From: JBHBQE01 sp041776485
GTDB taxonomy: Bacteria > Bacillota > Clostridia > Lachnospirales > Lachnospiraceae
Reading direction: 5' to 3'
DNA: 64,000 bases
Assembly (NCBI GenBank): GCA_041776485.1
Contig: JBHBQE010000021.1
Location: forward strand, 1 to 64,000
Position numbers and translations under genes: made by a program. How positions within the stretch are numbered: position 1 is the first letter of the stretch; each line of letters starts with the position of its first letter. The notes beneath the pieces are model-generated. The model ran no database searches, had not been told where the DNA came from, and saw nothing but the letters and a program-made list of their open reading frames with translations. Below, piece by piece: positions 1 to 7,304 of the stretch.

Positions 1-1407
1 AGGGGAGATACGGTGGAGATTATCCCTGCCAACATATCGGAATATGGATATAGAGTGGAGTTTTTCGGTGATGAAATAGACAGGATATTGGAAATAGATA
101 TATTAACAGGTGCTCCCAGAAAGGAAATGAAGCACGTGGCTATTTTCCCGGCTTCTCATTATGTGGTGCCGGAGGATAAGATACAAACAGCACTGAAAAC
201 AATTGAAAGCGAGCTTGCCCTGCAAACAGAGCATTTTAAAAGAGAGGGAAAATTAATCGAAGCCCAAAGGATAGAGGAAAGAACTAAATTTGATATTGAA
301 ATGCTTAGGGAAACGGGATTTTGCTCGGGGATAGAAAATTACTCCAGACATTTAACGGGAAAGGCGCCCGGAGAACCGCCTCAATGCCTGGTGGATTATT
401 TTGGAGATGATTTTTTGATTATAGTGGATGAGTCCCATATAACAGTTCCTCAGGTCAGGGGTATGTATTTTGGCGACAGATCCAGAAAATCAACCTTGGT
501 GGAATACGGATTCAGACTTCCCTCTGCCATGGATAATAGACCTCTTAATTTTGGCGAGTGGGAGCAAAAGATAGATCAAATGCTTTTTGTATCGGCTACA
601 CCCGGTGACTATGAAAAAGAGCATGAGCTTCTTAGAACGGAACAGGTTATCAGACCTACCGGGCTCTTAGATCCCACAATAACTGTAGAACCTACAGAAA
701 ATCAAATCGACCACCTTTTGTCTCAGATAAAAAAGGAAACCGATGAGGGTGGAAAGGTATTAATCACCACACTCACCAAGCGAATGGCGGAGGATTTGAC
801 AGATTATATCAGAGATGTGGGCATTCGGGTAAAATATCTGCATTCTGATATTGATACGCTGAAGCGTTCTGAGATTATAAGGGATTTACGCCTTGATGTA
901 TTTGACGTATTGGTTGGAATCAATTTACTTAGAGAGGGCTTGGATATACCGGAGATAACACTGGTTGCCATACTGGATGCGGATAAGGAGGGATTTTTAC
1001 GTTCCGAGACCTCCCTTATACAGACAATAGGTCGTGCCGCCAGAAATTCCAGGGGCAGAGTTATTATGTATGCGGATAACATGACAGATTCCATGAGGGT
1101 GGCGATTTCTGAAACTGAAAGAAGAAGAAAGATTCAGGAGGAATATAATAAGGCAAATAATATTACTCCCAAAACTATTGAGAAAAAGGTTAGAGAAGTG
1201 ATTGCCATTTCAAAGACCATATCTGTAGATGAGATGGCGGCGGGAAAGACACCTGAGGAAATGAATAAAAAGGAAATTGAACAGCTTATCACCAAGCTTA
1301 CAAAGAAAATGGAAAGTGCCGCCACAGAGCTTAACTTTGAAATGGCAGCAGGATATAGAGACAGGATAATAGAGCTTAAGAATATGATGTATGAAATGGG
1401 GGATTAG
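1..1407 (+). CDS. uvrB: Excinuclease ABC subunit B, 3' part (partial at window start)
   Basis: UvrB is the damage-verifying helicase of nucleotide excision repair and works with UvrA and UvrC in the cytoplasm. The frame is open from base 1 and gives about 468 residues, so roughly the first 190 of a usual ~660-residue protein lie outside the window. The visible part holds the helicase motif VSATPGDYE, the motif VI-like QTIGRAARN and, at the end, the UVR motif (ELNFEMAAGYRDRI) that contacts UvrC. The GTG at 13 is internal, not a start. uvrA lies 6 kb downstream on the other strand, so the two are not co-transcribed. A lysO-like gene follows after 6 bp. Confidence 0.97.
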   Translation, partial: RGDTVEIIPANISEYGYRVEFFGDEIDRILEIDILTGAPRKEMKHVAIFPASHYVVPEDKIQTALKTIESELALQTEHFKREGKLIEAQRIEERTKFDIEMLRETGFCSGIENYSRHLTGKAPGEPPQCLVDYFGDDFLIIVDESHITVPQVRGMYFGDRSRKSTLVEYGFRLPSAMDNRPLNFGEWEQKIDQMLFVSATPGDYEKEHELLRTEQVIRPTGLLDPTITVEPTENQIDHLLSQIKKETDEGGKVLITTLTKRMAEDLTDYIRDVGIRVKYLHSDIDTLKRSEIIRDLRLDVFDVLVGINLLREGLDIPEITLVAILDADKEGFLRSETSLIQTIGRAARNSRGRVIMYADNMTDSMRVAISETERRRKIQEEYNKANNITPKTIEKKVREVIAISKTISVDEMAAGKTPEEMNKKEIEQLITKLTKKMESAATELNFEMAAGYRDRIIELKNMMYEMGD

Positions 1408-1413
1408 CAGAAA

Positions 1414-2391
1414 ATGCAGTCTATTATACTTTATTTAGGGTTGTGTGTTTTAGGTTATTTTGTTGGTATACCCCTTAGAAAATATAGTGGGAAACTTCAC
1501 TGGATAAGTCCGGCACAAAGTGCTACAGTACTTTTACTGGTATTTACCATGGGAGCAAAAATTGGATCTAATGGTGAAATATTAAATAATCTGGGTAAAT
1601 ATGGAGTATATGCTCTGATTTTTACCTTTGTTATTTTTATTTTTTCACTGATTTTTGCAAGTATTGCCAGAAGGCTATTGGGAATAGACAGATATGGGAG
1701 TGTGAAGTCAGATAAAGATTCTTCAAGGATTGCAAGTAGAGATTCTAAGGAGAATACTGACAAAAATGCAGGGCTTAATAAATTTACTGTTTTTATCGCG
1801 GCTAGCGTAGTATTAGGGATTTTTGCAGGCTATATGATATATGTTAATTTATCAAATTACCTGGTGGAGTCTGAAACTATAATCAGTAATGTAATAACTA
1901 TGGAACTTTGTACACTGCTTATATTTGTAGGCATAGATATGGGGCTTGCGGGAGAGGTTGTTGATAATTTTAAAAAGGTTGGACTTAGAGTACTGGCAAT
2001 ACCAATATCCATAGGGTTAGGCACGTTATTAGGAGCCTTTATGACAGGTCTGATTTTGCCATTGGAAATAAAGGAAAGTCTTGCAATTGGCGCAGGCTTT
2101 GGCTGGTATTCTCTGGGAGCTGCAATTATTATGGACGGTGGTATGGTAAGAGCAGGAGCCATTTCTTTTTTGCATAATGTTATGAGGGAGTTTTTCTCGT
2201 TTTTATTGATTCCCCTGGTGGCAAAACGCATAGGATATGTGGAGTCTGTCGCATTACCTGCCGCTCCTGCTATGGATGTGTGCCTGCCTATGATAGTTCA
2301 GTCTACCAATACAAATGTGGCAGTTTATTCCTTTGTGACGGGGTTAGTCCTGTCAGCAGCCGTGCCTATTATTGTACCGCTGTTTGTATAA
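1414..2391 (+). CDS. lysO: LysO-family (DUF340) lysine exporter
   Basis: Integral membrane protein of 325 residues with about eight to ten hydrophobic segments and a charged loop near residues 90-120. The second half carries the family hallmark GAGFGWYSLG, then NVMREFFSFLLIPL and PAAPAMDVCLP, which match what I recall of E. coli LysO (YbjE), an L-lysine exporter in the inner membrane. The loop KSDKDSSRIASRDSKENTDK is hydrophilic and probably linker. It begins 6 bp after uvrB and may be read through from it. Substrate is inferred from the family only. Confidence 0.85.
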   Translation: MQSIILYLGLCVLGYFVGIPLRKYSGKLHWISPAQSATVLLLVFTMGAKIGSNGEILNNLGKYGVYALIFTFVIFIFSLIFASIARRLLGIDRYGSVKSDKDSSRIASRDSKENTDKNAGLNKFTVFIAASVVLGIFAGYMIYVNLSNYLVESETIISNVITMELCTLLIFVGIDMGLAGEVVDNFKKVGLRVLAIPISIGLGTLLGAFMTGLILPLEIKESLAIGAGFGWYSLGAAIIMDGGMVRAGAISFLHNVMREFFSFLLIPLVAKRIGYVESVALPAAPAMDVCLPMIVQSTNTNVAVYSFVTGLVLSAAVPIIVPLFV

Positions 2392-2512
2392 CATCATTGT
2401 TATTATTTTGATTTGAAGCAGTAAATTGAACTAATAAGTATATAACAGCATTTTTATTTCAATTTTACAATTATTTATAAAGAATATGTAAATATCCTAG
2501 GTGTGGTGACTA

Positions 2513-2542
2513 TTGTATTCTCAAGGCAGTATATGTTATACT
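2513..2542 (+). promoter_or_regulatory. Candidate sigma-A promoter for tRNA-Ala
   Basis: TTGTAT (2513-2518), an 18-bp spacer and TATACT (2537-2542) place transcription initiation a few bases before the tRNA at 2555. It is a near-consensus pair; the spacer is one base longer than optimal. Confidence 0.5.
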
Positions 2543-2554
2543 ACGATGTATTCA

Positions 2555-2627
2555 GGGGCATTGGCGCAGCTGGGAGCGCGCCACACTGGCAGTGTGGAGG
2601 TCGTGGGTTCGAATCCCATATGCTCCA
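2555..2627 (+). tRNA. tRNA-Ala, anticodon GGC
   Basis: A 73-nt cloverleaf folds by hand. The 7-bp acceptor stem pairs GGGGCAT with ATGCTCC, including the G3-U70 wobble that identifies alanine tRNAs. The D stem is GCGC/GCGC. The anticodon stem CCACA/TGTGG closes the loop CTGGCAG with anticodon GGC. The T stem is GTGGG/CCCAT around TTCGAAT. The discriminator is A and no CCA is encoded (TCA follows). It stands alone and precedes a decayed, possibly mobile-derived, stretch; tRNA 3' ends are common integration targets. Confidence 0.95.
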
Positions 2628-2920
2628 TCAAATAACGTTACTCGAGCTCATTATCTCCAAGATGAGGACATACAGATTCTTACATTCCCTGCATATGCTG
2701 CTGTGGTGTCCGGAGTAGACGAAGTAGGGACAGATTGTGCCGTTTTTCTTTAATCGGTATTCTTGAGCCGCAGTGAGCATAATAGGCAGCACCCTTCAGA
2801 AAGTGAGGGTGTTGTGTCTGATGCTATCATAGTTACATCTAGGGAGTAGCGGTGATGATTCCCCACTTTGTTAGACGTAAAAAGTAAACCGAGGATGGTT
2901 GTATCTGATTTACAGAGGAG
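2628..2920. other. Gene-poor stretch after tRNA-Ala
   Basis: No intact gene is seen. One frame is open from about 2636 to a TAA at 2751-2753 and reads like a protein C-terminus (ending GVDEVGTDCAVFL), but I do not recognise it. A 6-bp hairpin (CACCCT/AGGGTG) lies near 2798-2819. The region looks like decayed accessory DNA joined to the tRNA. Confidence 0.4.
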
Positions 2921-3390
2921 ATTGATTATATTACGGAAAGTCAAAATATAGAGTATAAAGAGTCCTGGCGTGACGAGTATCTGAAATGGATATGTGGTTT
3001 TGCCAACGCTCAGGGTGGGAAAATATATATCGGAATTAATAATGTCGGCGATGTTGTCGGTGTCAAAGATTCCAAGAAACTGATGGAGGATATTCCCAAT
3101 AAGATTCATTCTGGACTTGGAATTGTTGCCGATGTAAATCGGCTAACAAAAGATAATAAAGACTATTTGGAAATAAAAGTCAAACCGAGTTCTTTCCCAA
3201 TCAGCTATCACGGCGAATTCCATTATTGAAGCGGATCGACAAAGCAGCAATTGACAGGAGTTGCTTTATCAGAGTTCATTATGAATAAGACGGGTCTTCA
3301 CTGGTAAGATATATGAATGTTTTGAAGGACGAAGGTAAAATTGTTCGTATTGGAGGGAGGCGTTACGGTTATTGGCAGGTTAATGATTAA
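2921..3390 (+). pseudogene. Decayed AlbA_2-domain (Schlafen-type) ATP-binding/transcription-regulator-like gene
   Basis: From about 2930 the frame reads ITESQNIEYKESWRDEYLKW, CGFANAQGGKIYIGI and later KVKPSSFPISYHGEFHY, the N-terminal AlbA_2 putative DNA-binding domain seen in many regulator-like proteins of this family. A stop TGA at 3227-3229 stands where the family usually has Arg (HYRSGSTKQ), and the same frame continues with SGSTKQQLTGVAL, so a CGA-to-TGA nonsense change fits. The frame stops again at 3305 after GLHW, the middle of the protein is missing, and a short winged-helix-like C-terminus (GKIVRIGGRRYGYWQV) resumes at 3313-3390 in another frame. No ATG is left at the expected start; a GAGGAG ribosome site remains at 2915-2920. 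Confidence 0.75.
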
Positions 3391-3833
3391 TTATAATGGA
3401 TTATGTTAAGTTAAAGGAGGTCATGCCTATACCAAACGATGATGAATTATACTATTTGTATTTTGCTGACGATATATCATCTTATGATACCCTAATGCTT
3501 CATTATGGCAGCAGCACCCGATCATTGGTAAATAGTAAATAACACAACCATTAAAGACGGCAAGCCGAATAAATACAATGAAACGGAGCCGCCAACAAAA
3601 CCACCAAAGGCGGCAAAATGCTTCCTAAAACCTGCAGTAACACTATGCTTTAGATTTACGTCATATCAGCACTTTTAATAGCGACAGGAGTGGCATTCGA
3701 TACAGGTACTTTTATTTCCCCCGGACGCTTTCAGAGCTTGCGAACATAAATATTACCTGTCTTTATAGACAAATCATTTTTGTTATGTTAATATTTTCTG
3801 CTTGCAAATTTTTATGATAGAGTAGGAAATATA
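3391..3833. other. Gene-poor stretch before the MATE gene
   Basis: This 443-bp stretch holds no convincing intact gene. A 39-codon ORF at 3423-3542 (MPIPNDDELYYLYF...) has GGAGG only two bases before its ATG and is probably debris. Its second half carries the possible LPXTG remnant annotated separately. Confidence 0.4.
3544..3749 (+). pseudogene. Possible remnant of an LPXTG surface-protein C-terminus
   Basis: In one frame the DNA reads TIKDGKPNKYNETEPPTKPP, like the end of a Cna-B-type repeat and a Pro-rich wall spacer. In the next frame it reads KMLPKTCSNTML, a stop, then IYVISALLIATGVAF, like a degenerate LPKTG sortase signal and membrane anchor. The frame change between spacer and signal, the stop and the absence of an upstream body all point to decay. 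The call rests on a short, low-complexity match and could be chance. Confidence 0.3.
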
Positions 3834-5186
3834 ATGAAAATAAAGGACAAACAGGTTTTAGATAAATCCATATCCCTAAGGTGGTTGATAGCATTTTCAA
3901 TGCCAACCATTATTTCAACGGTTTTTCTTAATATATACTCAACGGTCGATGGAATTTTTGTGTCCAGACTGGTGAATACAGACGCATTGTCCGCGGTTAA
4001 TATAGTTATGCCGATTATAATGATTGTAGTTGCAGTAGGTATGATGTTCGGAAGCGGCGGGAATGCACTTGTAGCCAGGAAAATGGGCGAGGGAAAGGAG
4101 CAGGAGGCAAGAGAGGATTTTACCCTTTTAATTATTGCTGCATTTATCCTTAGCGTTGTTTTATCAACATTATCCTATATTTTTTTAGATCCTGTATTGA
4201 GATTTTTAGGGGCTGATGATGTGCTGATGGAATATTGCACAGAGTATATGATACCGATATTGATTATTATACCCTTTACAATTTTCAGTGCTGTATTTGA
4301 GATATTTTTTATTACAGTTGGAAAGGCAAACCTGGGACTAATTCTTTCTATAGTAGGAGGGATATTAAATATATTTTTTGATTGGCTTTTAATTGCAGTA
4401 TTTTCCATGGGGATTGGGGGTGCGGCAATTGCTACGGGTATTGGATATGTAATGCAGTCAATAATAGGCTTGCTTTGGTTTGGGCTGAATAAAAATCAGT
4501 CTATATATATGGTATTTCCAAGGTGGAGAGCAGGCGCTTTATTGCAAAGCTGTATAAATGGTTCCTCGGAAATGGTGAGCATGTTTTCCTATAGTGCTGT
4601 ATCCGTATTATTCAACAATATTTTAATGAAATTATCAGGCTCTGATGGGGTTGCCTCTATAACTATAATTATTTATGCTCAGGGATTGTTTTCCTCTATA
4701 TTCAGAGGATATGGAATGGGAATTTCTCCTATTATAAGCTATAATTACGGAAAGGCTGAGCATAGCAGACAAATGAAAATCTTTTCTCTGAGCATTAAGC
4801 TTATCGTGGCATTGTCTGTGGCGATGGCGGCATTATGCTATATAGGCGGGAGAGTTGTTGTGGAGCTTTTTGCGGAAAATAACGAAGCTGTGCAGGTGAT
4901 GGCATTGCATGGCTTTAGAATAATATCGGTAAGCTTTGTTATCCTGGGAGTTAATATATTTTCCTCTGTATGGTTTACTGCGTTAAATGACGGAAAAACT
5001 TCAGCAATACTGTCCTTTTGCAGAGCCTTTGTATTTTTGGTTGTCCCTACACTTTTTTTGTCTTATATATTTGGACTTGAGGGAGTGTGGTGGGCGCTGC
5101 CTCTTGGAGAAGCAATGAGCTTTGTGCTTGTGCTGTATCATTTTAGGAATTGGACCGTATCCAACAGGAAAGCCAGAGAAAAATAA
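3834..5186 (+). CDS. MATE family multidrug/sodium antiporter
   Basis: A 450-residue polytopic membrane protein with the expected twelve hydrophobic segments in two related halves. The N-terminal helix region ISTVFLNIYSTVDGIFVSRL and the following GNALVARKMGEG loop are characteristic of the MATE family (DinF/NorM-like branch), which exports cationic drugs or metabolites by Na+ or H+ antiport. It lies alone between the decayed island and the DUF6033-like gene, with 270 bp free downstream. Substrate cannot be told from sequence. Confidence 0.9.
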   Translation: MKIKDKQVLDKSISLRWLIAFSMPTIISTVFLNIYSTVDGIFVSRLVNTDALSAVNIVMPIIMIVVAVGMMFGSGGNALVARKMGEGKEQEAREDFTLLIIAAFILSVVLSTLSYIFLDPVLRFLGADDVLMEYCTEYMIPILIIIPFTIFSAVFEIFFITVGKANLGLILSIVGGILNIFFDWLLIAVFSMGIGGAAIATGIGYVMQSIIGLLWFGLNKNQSIYMVFPRWRAGALLQSCINGSSEMVSMFSYSAVSVLFNNILMKLSGSDGVASITIIIYAQGLFSSIFRGYGMGISPIISYNYGKAEHSRQMKIFSLSIKLIVALSVAMAALCYIGGRVVVELFAENNEAVQVMALHGFRIISVSFVILGVNIFSSVWFTALNDGKTSAILSFCRAFVFLVVPTLFLSYIFGLEGVWWALPLGEAMSFVLVLYHFRNWTVSNRKAREK

Positions 5187-5379
5187 AGTAATATTGTCTG
5201 CCAATATGCAAATAATGTCAGTACACAGTAAAGAAAGATAAGAGAGTATTCCTGAGGAATATTACGAGACTTTGTCCGAGACATAAATATTCAGGTTAAT
5301 ATGACGGATTCGGTATACCTACGGTGGAAATTCTGCTGTAGGTTCTGCGGGAGAGTAATCTATATATTTCAAGTTACTT

Positions 5380-5404
5380 TAAAATATAGTGATGTATAAC
5401 GATA
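5380..5404 (+). promoter_or_regulatory. Candidate sigma-D (flagellar) promoter
   Basis: TAAA at 5380-5383, a 15-bp gap and ACGATA at 5399-5404 match the flagellar sigma consensus TAAA-N15-CCGATA at nine of ten positions. It lies about 80 bp upstream of the likely start of the DUF6033-like gene. The motif is short, so chance occurrence in AT-rich DNA is possible. Confidence 0.35.
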
Positions 5405-5486
5405 GGCTAAGATATAAAACTAATAATTTTTTTAAAACTTACGATATAGATAGTGCATGGATGTTATACAGGGAAAGGATTCCGTT

Positions 5487-6257
5487 ATGAGTATTTCAAA
5501 TATCAAAAATGAAGTTAGTAGTTATAATTCTTATTCCTCTTCGGAGACTAAAGAACTAAAGCAGGAAAAAATTGCAGATACCCTTGGCATTCCAAAGGAT
5601 AACAAGGATTATGGCAAGATAATAGGTGAGCCGAGGCTTAGTCAAAAATCCCAAAAGTATTATGATAGTCTAAAAAAGCAGTTTTCTGATATGGATTTTA
5701 TTTTGGTTAGTAAAGACCAAAAGGAAAATGTGAAATCAAGGGCTGCAAATTATGCCAGTCCGGGAAAGACGGTGGTATTAATTGATGAGGATACCGTTGA
5801 AAGAATGGCAGAGGACGAAAGCTATAGGAAAAAGTTTGAGGGCATTATAGCAAATGCAAGGAACAGTATTGCCGGGTTAAAGGAAAAGGTAGAGCCTTAT
5901 GCAAATAATATACAGGGGTTCGGCATGGAAATAGATTCAGACGGACAGGTGAGCTTTTTTGCTGTATTAAAGAAGTTTTCCGAAAAGCAAAAAGAGAGCA
6001 TAGAAAAAAGGCGTGAGGCTATTAAGGAGGAAAAGACGGCAGAGGCTAAAGAGGTCAGAAAAGAGGCTGAAAGAGAAAGGCTTGATAGGGCGAGGTCAAG
6101 GTCAAAGGATAGTAAAGACAGTGAAATAACGCTAAGGGCAAATAGTATTGAGGAACTTTTAAGTAAAATTAATGAGGCTTGGCAAAACGACAGAATTAAT
6201 TTTATCAGGACTGATGAGGAGAAGCTCCTTGGCGGTCAAATAGATTTCAGAGGATAA
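5487..6257 (+). CDS. DUF6033-like coiled, charged protein of unknown function
   Basis: A 256-residue soluble protein without signal peptide or membrane segment. Residues around 70-130 (SDMDFILVSKDQKENVKSRA, then SPGKTVVLIDEDTVERMAED) recall the DUF6033 family found in Lachnospiraceae, an assignment from memory. The second half has a highly charged, probably helical stretch rich in KEE/ERER from about residue 170 to 220. An ATG ten codons upstream (5457) has no ribosome site, whereas the ATG at 5487 has AAAGGA seven bases before it, so I start there. A candidate flagellar-type promoter precedes it. It converges on the cyclase gene with a 1-bp gap. Confidence 0.65.
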   Translation: MSISNIKNEVSSYNSYSSSETKELKQEKIADTLGIPKDNKDYGKIIGEPRLSQKSQKYYDSLKKQFSDMDFILVSKDQKENVKSRAANYASPGKTVVLIDEDTVERMAEDESYRKKFEGIIANARNSIAGLKEKVEPYANNIQGFGMEIDSDGQVSFFAVLKKFSEKQKESIEKRREAIKEEKTAEAKEVRKEAERERLDRARSRSKDSKDSEITLRANSIEELLSKINEAWQNDRINFIRTDEEKLLGGQIDFRG

Positions 6258-6258
6258 T

Positions 6259-7209
6259 TCACCCTACGCATATTTGATTTTTACCATTTTTTTTGGCAGC
6301 ATACATAGCCTTGTCAACTCGCTTGATAAGATTATTAATATTATCTGTTTTTATGCTTTCTGTGGCGCCAATGCTCACTGTCACCCCCCCCCCATAGAAA
6401 TTTGAAAGCTCATTTTGTGTGTTCTTTCGTATTCTTTCAGCAATTATTTTTGCTCCGTTTATGTCCGTTTTGGGAAGCAGTATAAAAAATTCCTCACCAC
6501 CGTAGCGTATAGCCACATCACATTTTCTCAGATTGGACTGTATAATATGAGCGAAGCTCTTTAGTACCTCATCACCTGCAAGGTGACCGAATTCATCATT
6601 TATATCCTTAAAATTATCCAAATCCAGCAATAGGGCTGAAAAGTATGAATCAGTATCCGAAATAAGAGAATTAAAGGCTTCATCAAGCACAACTCTGTTA
6701 TAGAGCTTTGTCAGAGGATCCTTTTTTGACATAATTTCAATTTGCTTATTGGCTTCAGACAGTAGTCTTATGTGGCTTTCTAATTTTCTCTTGATACAGG
6801 TTTCCTCTGAAATATCTACGATTTCTCCCACAAGTCCCCGAACTCCTGAATTCGTTTCAAATCCCTGAACCCAGTATAAGGTATCGTGGTCAGTATTATC
6901 TGCTAACCGCATTTGAGTGGTATAGTGAATATGTCCCTGATTATCAACAGCGTTTCTATCTTCCCTGGCATATCGTTTGCGGCTTTCCGGAGATAAATAC
7001 TCCAAATCCTCCACATACTTTCCCAGAAGATTATCTGTATTTGTTCCAAACATTCTTGCATATTCTTTAGAAAAAAATTTGAATTTTAATTCTTCGTCTT
7101 TAAGAAAAATGGCATTCGGAAGCATTTCAACAACTTTTTTATAGAATTCCAGCTCTTTTCGACAGCTTTTAAGCTGCTCTTCAAGGCTGTCTGTATTTTT
7201 GTCGGACAC
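6259..7209 (-). CDS. PAS-GGDEF diguanylate cyclase with a G10 tract
   Basis: A 316-residue cytoplasmic protein. An N-terminal coiled segment (residues 5-28) leads into a PAS sensor (about 28-140: LPNAIFLKDEELKFKFFSKE, GLVGEIVDISE), a linker helix and a GGDEF domain (about 160-316). The active-site motif is intact as GGEEF (237-241) and the RxxD inhibitory site RKCD (228-231) lies five residues before it, so it should make c-di-GMP with product inhibition. Codons 273-275 (YGGGVTVSIG) are written as ten consecutive G; a one-base slip there would remove the last ~43 residues. No membrane segment is seen. An HD-GYP phosphodiesterase at 42 kb is the counterpart in this window. Confidence 0.93.
   Translation of the reverse strand: MSDKNTDSLEEQLKSCRKELEFYKKVVEMLPNAIFLKDEELKFKFFSKEYARMFGTNTDNLLGKYVEDLEYLSPESRKRYAREDRNAVDNQGHIHYTTQMRLADNTDHDTLYWVQGFETNSGVRGLVGEIVDISEETCIKRKLESHIRLLSEANKQIEIMSKKDPLTKLYNRVVLDEAFNSLISDTDSYFSALLLDLDNFKDINDEFGHLAGDEVLKSFAHIIQSNLRKCDVAIRYGGEEFFILLPKTDINGAKIIAERIRKNTQNELSNFYGGGVTVSIGATESIKTDNINNLIKRVDKAMYAAKKNGKNQICVG
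6384..6393 (-). repeat. Homopolymer C10 (G10 on coding strand) inside the cyclase gene
   Basis: Ten consecutive C on the plus strand. In the coding strand the run encodes Gly-Gly-Gly and the first base of Val, directly before the conserved VTVSIG strand of the GGDEF domain. The present length keeps the frame open. Such tracts are typical slipped-strand contingency sites. Confidence 0.9.
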
Positions 7210-7304
7210 GTTACCCTCCCTAAAAATTACAATAATTTATTGTACCATTTTCCCCGGAGGATTTAAAGTGATAATTTATTGCTTTAAGCATTAAATACAT
7301 TGAT

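Noticed and set aside
2503..2718. Open frame running through the tRNA region
   Set aside because: It overlaps tRNA-Ala on the same strand, has no ribosome site and its residues are the tRNA read as protein.
2636..2753. Protein C-terminus-like frame ending GTDCAVFL
   Set aside because: Too short and unrecognised; it may be part of the decayed island but could be chance.
5187..5456. Riboswitch in the leader of the DUF6033-like gene
   Set aside because: Small hairpins exist (TATTCC/GGAATA; CTACGG/CTGTAG), but no conserved core of c-di-GMP, THF, cobalamin or other riboswitches could be matched by eye.
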